DNA of 64,000 nucleotides from Aureobasidium sp. EXF-3400 (lineage: Eukaryota > Ascomycota > Dothideomycetes > Dothideales > Saccotheciaceae): contig SWBL01000185.1 of the NCBI GenBank assembly GCA_024195585.1, positions 34,984 through 98,983 on the forward strand, written 5' to 3'. This document shows, piece after piece, positions 1-11,348 of the stretch. The translations under genes were made by a program, and so were the position numbers. Positions within the stretch are counted from its first letter, which is position 1. Each line of letters opens with the position of its first letter. The notes below the pieces were generated by a model. That model saw only the letters and a program-made list of their open reading frames with translations, did no database searches and was not told where the DNA came from.

Positions 1-1502
1 AGCAACAGAATACTTTTGCGCCCGAACATCTGCACAAGAGTCGAGAATTTGCTTCCCCGTTGACGAAGTTGCTTGAGGCCAGGTTCATTGATGTGCTTAC
101 GGCCGTGTTCCTGCTGGAATGTGTACGCCGTCACCACCTGGATCATCTTGCTGTGATGTTCAGAGCTCCCGGCGACTCCAAATATGCAAAGGGCCCTGTC
201 GATCGCTCTGCGATTAGCTTTGCCAAGTGCAGATATGATGTCGTCCAATTGGAAAAACTTTTTCGGGTAGGACAGCCAGTCCGCCGCCGACCGTTCTAAC
301 AAACCTCCGTATGTTTCCAAGAGTTGCTTGATGTCGATGCTTTGCTTGCTCAAAAATCCTTCGTTGGTGTTGTGTGCTCTGTAGTCTCTAGTGTCGAGTT
401 CAGGGTTTCTTTTGCGCTTTCTTGACCTAGAAACCCGTTGACTCACAGATGCAACAACTTTTGGATTACCAGGCTGTATCGCGATATCTGGACCGCCTGG
501 AGTGGCTTGTGCAGAAACATGTGTGCTGTGATCGAGGCCGTATACTCTCTTTCTTGATCGCATAAGTCCTTCAGACTGGACGACTGAGGGAGTACCGAGA
601 CTGCGCAGTCTCTGATCAGGCTCGTCGCTATCAATCTCGATCGTAGCTCTCGCTCTCGTGGTGACTTCCTCGTCGGTTGATATTCGTCGCTCGCACTCCG
701 TCAGCCTGGTTGGCTGTTCCGTAGCGTAACTAAGACCGGATTGGATCTGATGACTTGCGAGGGCCGTCTTCATGAGTTGCCACTTGAAAGGTTAGCCAGT
801 GCTATGTTGAGCATGAAACATGTATACCTCATCGGCGCTAACGCCACTGTGATCGTTCGTGCGAAGATACTGGCAGAAGCAGCGTGTAGTCATGATGGTG
901 TTCCAGGACTACAGCAGCCACAAGTTGAGCCTGACTCGTAATAGTACAAAGTGTGGAGAGAGGATAGGCAGTGCGGATACATATTCTGACCACTGTGCCG
1001 TTTCTCGAAGCGAACTTGCTGCCTCGCAGCAAATTCGCCAACGCATACGCGCTAGCGCGGAAGACACTTGATCAGGGAAAGACGGTGCACGGATCGCGGT
1101 CTCGTTGTGATGGATTCCAGTCACATATAAATTACATAGCGCGCTCCGCGCCACTCCGATCATCAGCTTATCAGCTCGTGCATGATGGAGTTCCAACCAT
1201 GGTGCCTGTCTGCTTCGTCGTGCCGCACGGGAACCACCCCACATTGTGGTGTGATCTTTTCCGGTCTAGCGTGTTTGGCTACATAATCTCATTGCGAGGT
1301 GAACAACCAGCAAATTCTAATCCCAACATTTTACAGACTTGGGGAGTCGCTCGCCTCCATGGATCAAAGTTATCAGGTGCGCAGCAACTCTCGGGACACA
1401 GAAATGGCAAGACACAAATCGCAGTGCCTTCTAACTGAATGATAGGCTGCTGTCCGTTGCTTGAACTCGCGAAAAGCCGCCCCGAAATCGAGTGTGCTTG
1501 AG
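1..1502. other. No supported gene upstream of the FPGS gene
   Basis: Several overlapping open frames of up to about 155 codons run here (for example 971-1438), but none starts at a convincing ATG, matches a family I recognise, or shows intron borders that join frames. Two short stretches are near-duplicated frame readings of the same DNA and look like chance. I see no RNA gene and no terminal repeats. Confidence 0.5.
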
Positions 1503-2973
1503 ATGCGTGGTTCAGATGATATGGTGAAATGGCTGGAGCGGGTCAATCATTCAGTATCTACGACGGATTTGGCACCTATGCAACTCCAGATGCTGACTGC
1601 TGATCAGACGGACGACATCGACGCTCTGAATATCATTCACGTTTCTGGAACGAACGGGAAGGGCAGCGTCTGCGCCTTCACCTCGTCATTTCTCCAGACT
1701 TACAGTCATTTGAGACAATATCCGCGAGCTGTCGGTCTCTACACGTCGCCTCACATCGTGACTGTACGGGAGCGTATTCAGCTCAATGGTGCACCAATTT
1801 CAGAAGAGCTCTTCGCCAAGCGCTTTTTCGAGGTGTGGAACAAGTTGCCGGAGGAATCTTCGGAGGACCTGGATGTTCCACGATATCTCCAGCTGTTGAC
1901 GCTTGTTTCTTTCCATGTATTTATCTCTGAGAGAGTGGACGTCGCGATCTATGAGACGCATCTCGGTGGCGAGTATGATGCGACGAACATTGTCATCAAT
2001 CCTATCGCCACGGCAGTGACTACGATTGCCGAGGATCACGTACATTTACTCGGACCCACCATTGAGAACATTGCTTGGCACAAAAGCGGGATCTTCAAAA
2101 AGGGAGCACCAGCCTTCTCAAGTCCCCAAACCACGTCGGTAGAAAAAGTCCTCCGGGAACGAGCTTTAGAGAGAAACACTACGCTGGAAATGGTCACATC
2201 GAACCAGATGCTGGAAAAGATGACGGTTTCGGGGATGCCGAAAGTCCAGAAGACGAACTGCTCGCTCGCGTTGGCATTGGTGAGCACCTATATCAAAGCA
2301 AATATCAATAGTGTCCGGCAATCGATATCGACAGCTGAGCTCCTGGCTAGCTGCCCAGACCCTATCTGGCCAGGCCGATTTCAACACATCGAGAAAGATG
2401 GTCTTCAACTGTATATCGATGGAGCACACAACGCATCGGGCATATCCCACGCCACCGAATGGTTCGCCGACAGGATTTCTAGACTGTAAGTCTATAGGCA
2501 TGAATATGTGTCTGAGTCTGATTTCCTAAGCAGTGCGATACATAATCCGACTAGAATACTGATCTTCAGTCATTTTTCGAGGAGGAATGTCGACGATTTA
2601 CTTCGCTGTGTTGCTTACCATCTCAAGAAAAACGACATACTTGTCCACCACGCCATCTTTACATCTTATAACACGGGAAGGGACGGTATCAACAGTAATG
2701 GTAGGTGTGCCTCTTTGCCGTCCTATATGATCGCTGACAGTTGGGAAAGAAAGAAATCTCCAGAAACGTTACAACCCAAACGTTCTAGAAGGTTGCAGAT
2801 TGACCTGGCAAGTACTCGAAGAACGGTCTACAATTTCCATTTGTGATACAATCGCACAGGCGCTTCGTGAGGCTGAGGAATTGGCGAGTAATGCTTGTGG
2901 GGCTGAAGTTCTGGTCTTGGGGAGTTTACATCTCGTCAGTGGTGTTCTTTCTATCCTTGACTCATCTGAGTGA
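1503..2973 (+). CDS. Folylpolyglutamate synthase / dihydrofolate synthase family protein
   Basis: Predicted to add glutamates to folates using ATP (Mur-ligase superfamily). Three exons: 1503-2485, 2534-2700, 2741-2973, giving about 460 aa; all phases agree and both introns are GT..AG. Visible motifs: the ATP loop SGTNGKGS at residues 48-55, then GLYTSPHI, a THLGGEYDATN block, the EDHVHLLG metal/ATP segment, and IDGAHN late in exon 1. The C-terminus VLVLGSLHLVSGVLS is typical of the family. The ATG at 1503 is the first in frame; the upstream in-frame codons start only with TTG. No mitochondrial presequence is obvious. The family normally has VGVGGE where this protein has THLGGE, so it may be a diverged paralogue of the housekeeping enzyme rather than the only copy. 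Confidence 0.9.
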
Positions 2974-4250
2974 CACAATTGAACTTCAAGGATACTCTCT
3001 TCCGCCCGTCATGTTGGAAGACTGACCTACTAAAAGTGCGTCTCCGATGGAAGACTTCTCTTGTACAGACCAAACGTTTTTGGTGGGATCAGTCGCAAAG
3101 CGCGCAAATGTTGTCGTATGAAGGTGAGAGCTGAATAAACATCGTATGGAGACACAGCCAAACACTGTTCACGAGTTGATCACAAGCCATTATTCCCAGG
3201 CACGCAAGCTGAGTGCCTGGGAACAATAGCTCCAGCGCGGTTTATGTTCCCAACTTGGGCCCAAGTGATAGCCAGATAGTTTCATCCACCAAGAGGACTG
3301 GCGCAACAGCCTTGGAGAGGTAAAAGTGGATGGAGACAACAACCACTTCAACCGATCGTAGGCGTCGGATTCACTCAGGAGTGCATAAATGGGCTTCGCG
3401 TCAAGCTTGTGTCGTCCACCACTCAAGTTCGCGTGCCATGATTGTCATCAAGCGATCGAGAAGACAATGTTGTCAGACGTACAGAATCTCCGCATCAACA
3501 AACAATGCACATGTAGTGGAAGTTAACAAAACTGTAATTTGCTGCCGACTTGGTCTCTTCCTGGCCCAACCAACCAGACACAAGAGTCGGAGATCTTAAA
3601 TGGTTGGAGCTTATGCAGCGGTAAACAGAGGCGTCTTGTCATTCATAACTCTGATGGATTGTGAACGAGCATGTCCTGGACGGACCTTCCCGTTGGACAA
3701 AAGCGGCGATCGAAGGCGTGCACGTGTTCGACACGTTCAGGGAGTGATCTCGTAAGGTCTGGTGCGCTGTTGTTCTGCTAAGCGCTTGATATCTCTAGGG
3801 ATCGAGATCAAACACAGAGTCCGTAGATTTCGAACACAATCAGCACGTTCTTGCGGATACTGTAGCAGGGTGACTAAATTACGGGACCCTGAGACCCAAG
3901 AGTTATTTTCCGCGAATCACATGCGTGACTGTTTGAGCTACCCCTAGCGGTATATTACAGAGACTGTCATCACTCATCTTCCGCATTCGGGATATAGGAG
4001 TCTCCAGGACCAAAGGGACTCCTGACTGGGCAGGCTCTCATCACCCACCCACTGGTGGGAAGATACCTTAGAACTGACTCTTCCCTCTTTTCTCCAAACA
4101 TTAATCCGAATTGTTGGCCGAAATTCGGAGTCGCCATGGATGCTCCGTCTGAACAAGTGATCGGGGAAAACAGCGCGAACTTCGGATGTTTAAGAGAGAG
4201 GTTCAACTTCCTCCTCAATACGCGGGCCATTGCTGACTTGATGCAGTGAT
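2974..4250. other. Intergenic stretch without a supported gene
   Basis: Only short overlapping frames on both strands. The one structural item seen is the inverted repeat at 3193-3223 listed separately. No recognisable promoter elements or RNA. Confidence 0.45.
3193..3223. repeat. Perfect 11-bp inverted repeat (hairpin)
   Basis: The arm TTCCCAGGCAC (3193-3203) is followed after a 9-nt loop by its exact reverse complement GTGCCTGGGAA (3213-3223). It lies about 220 bp downstream of the FPGS stop. It could be a transcript-end hairpin or a relic of a small inverted-repeat element; there is no other evidence. Confidence 0.7.
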
Positions 4251-5620
4251 GTGCTCGTCTACCACCTGCAGTGCTTTTGCAATGAACGCAAGCATCAACA
4301 TCTCGCTCATCGTGACATCGATCTCAACAATATACACATCGAACATTGTGCTCATCTGAGATTGACCCCTGTAATTGATATAGTTCTGATCACCGAGGGC
4401 AGATTGGCTATTGTGAAAGGCAAAGCGACAGACTTTAAAAGACTGCGGAAGATCGGGGAAGCTTCTGACTTGCGCGGAGCATACTGGTTCGAGATCAATG
4501 TCGAACATGTTCAGTGGTTTGAAGAAGTGGCCACACGTGATAGTGCCAGTCCACCTTCCGTCGAGGAGTATTGGGCTCTCGACAAGGCAAGCTTAAACTC
4601 ACATATCCGGTGTTCGAAGATCTAGCGATAGCAATGGCATCCACCAATTTCTCGTCTTCGGGAGAGACAACATCACGGCACAGCATATTGCGGTTCTGGG
4701 TCAGTTTTCTCGCGACGTGACGGCTGTCAAACCGAATGCGCATGCAGTCCGCGCGTCGAGCCTTTCGCGAAATCTTGAGCAAATTGAGGTAGTTCATCTC
4801 CCTTGCTCAAACGGTCACAAGTCGACTGACGCATGGCGCGAGGATCGTAGACGTTGAAACATTTCATTAGCAGCAAGGGTGTCAGGAAGCTGAGGACATA
4901 TGGTAGTACAGCACGTAATATAGTTGTCGCTGCTGATAATGTTCCAAGCATACTGCTGCTAGCACCCCCGTCATGGTGAGTTTGTAAGCTTCCGCATCAT
5001 TATTCCAAACTGATCCTTCACAAGGATGAAAAACCATTCGGAGGAAAAGATTTTTGCCAAAGTGTCAAAGCTCAAGCAGTCTGCAGTCATCTCTCCGTAT
5101 CTGGAGAAATTCGAACCACTTGCAAAGAAGCTACTCGAGAACTTGGAGAGAGGTTGAGATAGCCATTCCCTTACTTGGGCCAAGTCGCTAACGTCACTCA
5201 GGTCTCAAGGACATCGAATTAAGGGTCCCCATCTTGGCTGTTCGAGCACCATCACCCTCAATAAATTCACCATGTATCGAAGGAGAATCGCCTTGAATTC
5301 AACCACGGAACGGAGGTGCAGGACGTACACTCGATGCGGTACCTGCAGGTGAGTCAGACGTGGTCCTCAAAGCACAGTCACATCGAGACAAAGGCAGTGC
5401 AAATTTCGACCCAGCAGTACCTCCCTCGCTTAATATCCCACAACCAGGTCCATATATACAGTCCCAACCTGAGTTCTCACTAGTCTCCTCATGTACGCCT
5501 CGAAGCGGCATCGAAGGCATGATTCACTCTTCGTCTGACCCAACGCTGGGAGAAGTACCTGGTCGCTACGCTGATGGATCGGATTTTGTGAATACTTTTG
5601 TGTTGATTGACATGATCTGA
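4251..5620 (+). pseudogene. Decaying multi-exon gene of unknown function
   Basis: Four consecutive stretches read as protein but in changing frames: 4251-4600 (with WFEINVEHVQWFEE), about 4620-4790 (with RDNITAQHIAVLGQFSRD), 4880-5156 (with LLLAPPSW), and after 5203. Good introns join the later pieces: 4977-5023 (GTGAGT..AAG) and about 5155-5202 (donor GTTGAG, a CTAAC branch, then CAG). After the last intron the frame is in-phase through LENLERGLKDIELRVPIL but meets TGA at 5294-5296, then stays open in the same frame to 5620. CGA-to-TGA would explain the stop. The switch of frame near 4600 has no obvious intron and may be a second lesion. Function not recognised; the WFEINVEH segment resembles a fragment at 12540-12580. 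Confidence 0.45.
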
Positions 5621-5630
5621 AGAAGCCAGC

Positions 5631-6435
5631 CTAAGAAGGATGCAGGCGGATCGCAATCAAGATACAATCTCCAGAGCTTGGAAAATGTATTGGTTCGGAG
5701 CCCAAGAAAGCCACCCCTTCGCCTGCCTCGATTTCATCCTCCCAAGGACATCCGTTATCTGAGTTCCAATCTTGCAAGGGGATGAAGATCATCGGTTGTG
5801 CCTTGAGTGTCAGACCCTTGCTGAACGACAAGATGTCAGGCGTCTCGGGAATTTTGATGACTGCATAGTTCGCGAGTGCTTCACTTAGCTTGTCCGGTGG
5901 TTGGAGGTCGGTGTTGGTGTATGCTGCATGGATGTTTTCACTACTCTGCGCAGGACAGGACTTAGCGCGGATCGGCAAGGGCTGCACATGTGACTTTGTC
6001 GTATATTACCTTGAGCCACTCTTCGACGACCGACTTGGCTACGTTCTCATTGTCTTTCAAAACCAGGAACGCGAACTTGTGTAGTTCCTTATGCATGTCA
6101 GCAGATCATATCCTTCTTTATCATGCGCATCCGTACACTCTTGTAGATCTCCTCGCACTCTGCTTCGCGGAGTGCATCCCAAGCGCGCCGTACCAACTCT
6201 CCTGGCAGCCGTTCACCTGTCCGAATAAATGCACAAGAGCGGTCGATAGATGACATACCAAGAAGAGAGAAGTCCACACCGAGATCAGGTGCAGTAGAAG
6301 AAGAGTCAGGTAGTCGACCACAGATGATAAGCAATCACCTTCCACCTCCTCCGCTTCGTGGCGTCTTCTGATTCGCTGAATTCCCTCACAGTCATAAGGT
6401 GTGGCCGGTGCGGTGAGGGGCTGCAAAAATCCCAA
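5631..6435 (-). CDS. Unknown four-exon gene, 5' end unresolved
   Basis: Read on the minus strand, exons are about 6418-6339, 6216-6137, 6087-6010 and 5945-5631. The introns are 122, 49 and 64 nt, all GT..AG and all phase-consistent; the 49-nt intron has the branch sequence GCTGAC 9 nt before its AAG acceptor. The joined product is about 200 aa: a charged helical N-terminal half (GELVRRAWDALREAE, then KSVVEEWLK) and a C-terminal half with YAVIKIPETPDILSF and FIPLQDWNSDNGCPWED. No start ATG is in frame with exon 1, so a short first exon probably lies between 6436 and 6520. No family recognised. It is divergent from the gene at 6535. Confidence 0.6.
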
Positions 6436-6534
6436 GACAGCAATTCATACTCGGTACTTTCATCCTTTTCCCCTCAAAACCTTACACATACGTTCTTCTG
6501 ACCAATATCCAAAAGGTTCGAGTCAAACTGGAAA
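6436..6534. promoter_or_regulatory. Short divergent promoter region
   Basis: About 100 bp separates the 5' part of the minus-strand gene (5631-6435) from the ATG at 6535. Both genes must share this control region, so co-regulation is likely by position. No specific binding site is claimed. Confidence 0.4.
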
Positions 6535-7167
6535 ATGACGTCCGTACTTGAAACTCCTAATCAGATCCACAATGCCGTTCCCCTTCTGGATTGCACAGCC
6601 GCTCCCACAGAAGAAGAGCTTTTGCGGATCGGCGCGACTTTGGTCCAGTATGAACAACATCAAGCTTGGGGCATCGGTCGCACACATCGCCACCACGAAC
6701 TTCAATCGAACGAGATCATGATCCATCGGGTGGACAGACGGACGGACATTTGCGAACCTGTCAAGTTCAATTCGATCATCGAGCTCCATCCCCATTCTTG
6801 GCACTACACCAGTGCTCGCCATCTTTCGCCCTACGAGTACGATACTAGGTCGCGACCGGAAATACCTCAGGAGTTTATATCTGAGTTGTGGGAACAGCTC
6901 GATCTCATGAAGGCCAGATGGAGTGTCTCTCTGATTCCGATCGAGCCATGCCAAGGGAGAGATGAGAAGTGGATCGAGACTACCGATCCCGAGACTCGCA
7001 GTATGACTTCAATCCTTGTCTCCGAAACTCATGATGTACCTGTATCAGAGATAGTGGGCTGGAGATTTTTCCGCAGTGATGAAGGCGCTGTAGAACGGGC
7101 TGTCGTGAGACAATGCAAAAGAGACACCGTCACAGGGTTTCATCAAGCTATATACCCTAGCAAGTAG
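6535..7167 (+). CDS. Conserved-looking hypothetical protein, single exon
   Basis: An uninterrupted frame of 210 codons from a clear ATG (context AAAATGACG). The protein has HRHHELQSNEIMIHRVD, DICEPVKF and a HSWHYTSARHLSPYEYD block, which look like a folded domain rather than low-complexity sequence, followed by PQEFISELWEQLD. No signal peptide or membrane span. Family not recognised. It shares a promoter region with the gene on the other strand. Confidence 0.65.
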   Translation: MTSVLETPNQIHNAVPLLDCTAAPTEEELLRIGATLVQYEQHQAWGIGRTHRHHELQSNEIMIHRVDRRTDICEPVKFNSIIELHPHSWHYTSARHLSPYEYDTRSRPEIPQEFISELWEQLDLMKARWSVSLIPIEPCQGRDEKWIETTDPETRSMTSILVSETHDVPVSEIVGWRFFRSDEGAVERAVVRQCKRDTVTGFHQAIYPSK

Positions 7168-8480
7168 CTTTTCTTCAATTTTGGTAGACTCTTCTAAGCC
7201 ACACGAATACCAGGCCCTCACGAAGTCCATTGCGTTCTTTACCTTGTCAATTTCTGACCATGACTAGCTGCAGAGTATGTACAGCATAAGCTGGCATAAG
7301 CTGAAATCTTCTGGCTGTATCATGAACATGGATCTCTGCTTCAGCGATTCGTCTTGCTACAGTACTACTTCAGAGGTGTTCAAGATTGGTCTTGCCACCC
7401 TGGTGGTCCGAACATACTCGATTTCGGGGTGAAATATCTGACCTAGCAATGGTATGTTGGACGGGTCATATGAACCAGGCTCTCATTGACGTGAATTGAC
7501 GATCAGACATTGGTTCCATCAACTCAGTCAATTAGATACGCATAGCTAGTCACTGGTGCACGGAACACTCTGAGTCAAGTTTGGCACGGCTCAGAGATCT
7601 TTTCACGATTGATGGCGCTCATGACCGGATGCAAGAATAGGATTAGACCCTCGCTTCGGGCACATCGAACATCCCGCGCCTTGTCTCCCGTCTCCCGTCT
7701 CCCGTAGCTATCACTACTTGTTACTTGGCTCATATTTGTATGAATGTTACCTTTGTAGTGATCATGTCTGCCATGAACGTTGATCAATCACACATGTGGC
7801 TCTGCACATTGTGGAGTCTTTGCATGCGCTATATAGTGTCTGCTATTAAGCGAATCGGTGCATCCGCAGAGTGATAGTCCCAACACACCCAGGTATCGAG
7901 TCAGATCCTGGGCGACTACGGTTCAACCTCAGACTGCGATAGCAGGACTTGGACCAGCAAACTCAACATAAAATGCTCTTTTGCCTCTTCGGGAGCTGGA
8001 CTTCACAGACTCGACCAAACATCATGCAACTTTTCGGACTCCATCTCGACCTGTCCATCTTCTTCTGCGGTCTATCACCAGCTAAGCTGAGAAAGGCTTC
8101 CATTCATGCTGAAGTCTCTTCATTCGACGCACCGACAGAGGTACTTCGCCTAGAACAAACCTACAAGACATCGAAACTGACAGTCCAAAGAAACTCTCTT
8201 CTCGCTTCAGCGTCGACTCGAGTAGCCCTTCTGGGAGCAGGATGAACATATCTCGATTCTTCAACCTGAAGTCTTGAATGACGAGCAAGCATGTATGGGA
8301 TTAGCGGTCATTCGCTGTATGATCTAAAGAGTGTCTCAAGGGCTTCATGTAGCAGAACATGTAACTCTGGACAAGATACTGCATTATCCTGCTTACGATA
8401 CTTCCAATCATGAGCGTAATGCCCTCTTGATGTTATTTTGATCAATGGATTGTTCTTATCAATTCCGATGGATAGTTATG
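7168..8480. other. Intergenic stretch, weak coding hints only
   Basis: A minus-strand frame at 8082-8288 lacks an ATG start and could be a relic exon. A plus-strand frame at 7949-8245 overlaps it. At 7672-7710 a short CTCCCGT repeat (TCTCCCGTCTCCCGT) occurs. Nothing else supported. Confidence 0.4.
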
Positions 8481-8539
8481 TCATGTTGTCATATGTTCGG
8501 CTTGTGCAACATGTTATTTGGACGATTCGACAGCTGGTT

Positions 8540-9065
8540 TGGCAGACACTGTATCGCGCTGACACTATGATAAGCAGCGCACAGATATATGTTACTGGTC
8601 CTCATGCGTGGTGATGCGTCGGAATATGCTGAGAATACCACCCTCGATGAGCTGCTACCGTATCTGACATTTGAGCTAGAACAACGGTGTACTGCAGGAG
8701 AGAAATACAACTTCCACGTGATCCTGCTTCGTTGATTGAGCTGCCTCGTGCTCAATGTCATCATAGTATCAAGTTTAGACGCTAGGAATCGCGTGGCTAC
8801 AGAATAGATGGATGAGGTGCAGATATCTACAAAGCTAGCAGATATGCTGGTAAAGCTGATACTCGCATGCGTGGCTAGAATGTGGCTTGCAGACAATGTC
8901 CTCTTGCGAAATCACAAAACGCTGACCGGCCGGCTAACACCAATCATATTTCAGCTACGACCACCATTGGTTAGGCAATATCTATCCTCTTGATATTGAC
9001 ATCGCTTCCTTTTCCCTGCGCGGTCCGTGTGAAGTGGGCAACGCAGAGTTGCTGAAGAAACCCTG
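8540..9065 (+). pseudogene. Relic module copy 1
   Basis: Reads as protein MLLVLMRGDASEYAEN, DELLPYLTFELE, CTAGEKYNFHVILLR, then after an in-frame TGA LSCLVL, then after a TAG an open stretch with DMLVKLILACVAR, MWLADNVLLRNHKT, and finally the segment ending AEETLSYDG. The same order of words recurs at 10565-11040, and its end recurs at 11073-11348. It is clearly diverged duplicate sequence, now non-coding or nearly so. Family not recognised. Confidence 0.6.
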
Positions 9066-9569
9066 TCGTATGATGGCTTGGTCGTGCCAAAGTTGGTAGT
9101 TACTCTTGAACGCACAGGTCCCAGAATGATCGATCAAGTATGGATGCAAGGTCGGAAAAGCGTTTTGGGTGTCTGTTCTTGATTCCGCAATCCAATTGTT
9201 ACGCAACACGCAGTTCGCGTAGATTTTCCCTCACAGCAGCGTTGACCTCTGTGTTCGTGTGATCCTTGTGTCGTTAATCTCTCCTGTCTGTCTGTGTCCA
9301 AGTCCAGACTCCTTGGATCTCCATGCGTCCGTCTAACCTTCTGGTCAATTATCTGCTCATCCACAACTGTCGATAGGTCGACTTTGATATGACCCTTGCA
9401 GTCAATGGTACAACTAGCCAGAGGGCCACAATCTCAAAATTCCAAGGCATCAGGCAGGCAACAGCGCACTGAAAGTAACCTGTGTCGTATATATAAAGCA
9501 GTTGGAGGACACATCATCATATCAACAATCCTCCGACAGCCTCCGACTAGCTTTTTCGTTCGCTTGACC

Positions 9570-10255
9570 ATGATGGGGTGGACCGGTAGCCAGCAGATCT
9601 ACTCTGGGATATTCACTGCATCTTTTCCGTCTGACATGGAAGATCATCCACTCAATGCTCGTGACTTAGAGACATTCGTGCGTACGATCATCATCGAAAA
9701 GTTCGCGACTAATCAGCCTAGAATTCTGGGTTGGGAGCATTCCATAGTCTCTGTATCTTGGGCCACATCGGTAATACGGACTGGTTAAGAGAAGCCAAAG
9801 TCAACAAGCAGACGCTATTCCAGGCGTTCTTCAAGCTTATCGTGGGTCACTTTACCTTCCATATCGAACACACTTGGATACTTACATACTAGTAGTGGCA
9901 TCTGCTGGGCAAAAAGATTGAAGAACACAAGAAACAAACCTCTGCCTCTAATTGTGAACGATGTGTAGAGTTCTTCGAGAGACTAGTTCTGGACAAAGAG
10001 GATCCACTGCATAAGCGTTTGATACATCCGCGAATTTGGGAGACGGGCGATCCCAACTTTGAGACTTGCAATGCGGAGCTCGTCGGAAGGGCAGCTTGGG
10101 TCCTGTTTCAACGTCAGACCGCTGGGAAGGCTCAAGACCTGGACTTTCTTAGACGCGTCTACTTTCTGATGGAAGTCAAGGAGGAGATACTGGAGGAAAC
10201 AGACGGGGAGGTGGGCATCGCCGCGAAGATTCATAAGCCGGCTCGCACAATATAA
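9570..10255 (+). CDS. Small spliced gene of unknown function
   Basis: Proposed exons: 9570-9770, 9824-9841, 9896-10255. Starting at ATGATG, the first exon reads MMGWTGSQQIYSGIF to SVSWATS and ends at a GTAATA donor. The second intron (9842-9895, GTGGGT..TAG) joins to WHLLGKKIEEHKKQT, and the frame runs to a TAA. The middle exon could instead begin at 9812 (41-nt intron). An alternative reading of 9730-9841 in another frame also looks protein-like, so a 1-nt lesion is possible instead of the first intron. The product of about 190 aa is hydrophilic and helical, without a recognised domain. It is bracketed by two relic-module copies. Confidence 0.5.
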
Positions 10256-10564
10256 ACAATATATACAATATAGCTTGGAGCAAAGTGGCTGAGAAAACTG
10301 CGTCAGTCCAAGTGATATGATACTGCAGCTGACGCCATGGTCTGACGGATTGTCCGCACGAATTGGCTCAACCACTTTCGGTCCCACCACAGGATGCAGA
10401 ACGATTAGAAGCAGGGGGCTCCGAAACATCTCAAGCAAGTTGAAATAGGAACAGAACTTCATGAGGCTAAGGAATTTCGCTTGAAATGCTCTGATCATAT
10501 CGTCGGCAAGACTCATTTCTGTCGGGGAGTATGATGCAGTCTTCCATGGCGAAACTTATACATG

Positions 10565-11045
10565 CATATTATTGGTACTCATAGGCGCTAGTGTCTGAGT
10601 GTGCCAGAGACACCACTTACAGTGAGCCGCTACCGCATTCAGCCTATGGTTGAGGATAATTCTGTACTGCAGGAGAGAAGCAGAACGTCAATGTGATCCT
10701 ACTCCCTTGATTGGCATGCCTCGGTCTGGAAGTCCACACAGGATCGAATCGAAAAACTTGGAAACGCGGCGCGGCAGAACAGTTCTAGACAGATGGAACA
10801 GGTGACCATGAAGCAGGTCGATATGCTGATGATACTGATGCGCGTATGCGTTGCGAGACTACGGCTCACAGACAGCTTGATCTCGCAAAATCACAGAACG
10901 CCAAAAAACTGCCCGCTCATCAACTGGATCCAGTTACGTCGGCTTTTGGTTGGGTGATCTCGTCTCAACCTTGGCTTTGCTTTCCTTCCCCTGGAAGGTC
11001 CTTGAGCAGGGGCAACGCAGACAGATCCTGTCGTATAAGGAATGG
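10565..11045 (+). pseudogene. Relic module copy 2
   Basis: Aligns by eye with 8540-9065. Shared words include the DNA blocks GTACTGCAGGAGAGAA and AATCACA(A/G)AACGC, and the translations CTAGEKQNVNVILLP, TGA, LACLGLEV and MEQVTMKQVDMLM. Several stops interrupt the matching frame, and one TGA is shared with copy 1. It ends with RQILSYKEWVER, matching the LSY word of the other copies. Confidence 0.6.
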
Positions 11046-11072
11046 GTTGAGCGTAAGTACACTACCACCTTT

Positions 11073-11348
11073 AGATGAACATTTCCCGGGATGTCAGAAG
11101 GTGGCTCGAAGACAATGTAGTTTCTCTGCCAATTCACAAAGCGCCATGGTCGATGTTGGTAGGTTGGCTAGCCATCAGGTAGATTGTCACACTATTGACG
11201 TTGCCTTGTCCTTGTTGTACAGTCCGTGTGATGCAGTCTACGCAGGGTCGATAGTGTTATCTTGTCGTATCAGGAGTGGACCATGTCGGATGAGGCTAAG
11301 GGAATGTATATGATTGATGCGTTGGCGCGAAGGCCACTCGAGCATTGA
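11073..11348 (+). pseudogene. Relic module copy 3 (3' part only)
   Basis: Begins with RRWLEDNVVSLPIHKA, parallel to MWLADNVLLRNHKT of copy 1. It contains the shared DNA block CAGTCCGTGTGA and ends with ILSYQEWTMSDEAKG, MYMIDALARRPLEH and a TGA. The last 30 codons are open and may preserve the original C-terminus of the module. It lies immediately downstream of copy 2, so copies 2 and 3 are in tandem. Confidence 0.55.

Noticed and set aside
971..1438. A 155-codon frame just upstream of the FPGS gene
   Set aside because: It begins with GTG rather than ATG, and no splice site joins it in phase to the FPGS exon.
9983..10516. A 177-codon minus-strand frame
   Set aside because: It is antisense to the better-supported spliced gene at 9570-10255, and its hydrophobic character is explained by reversed acidic codons.
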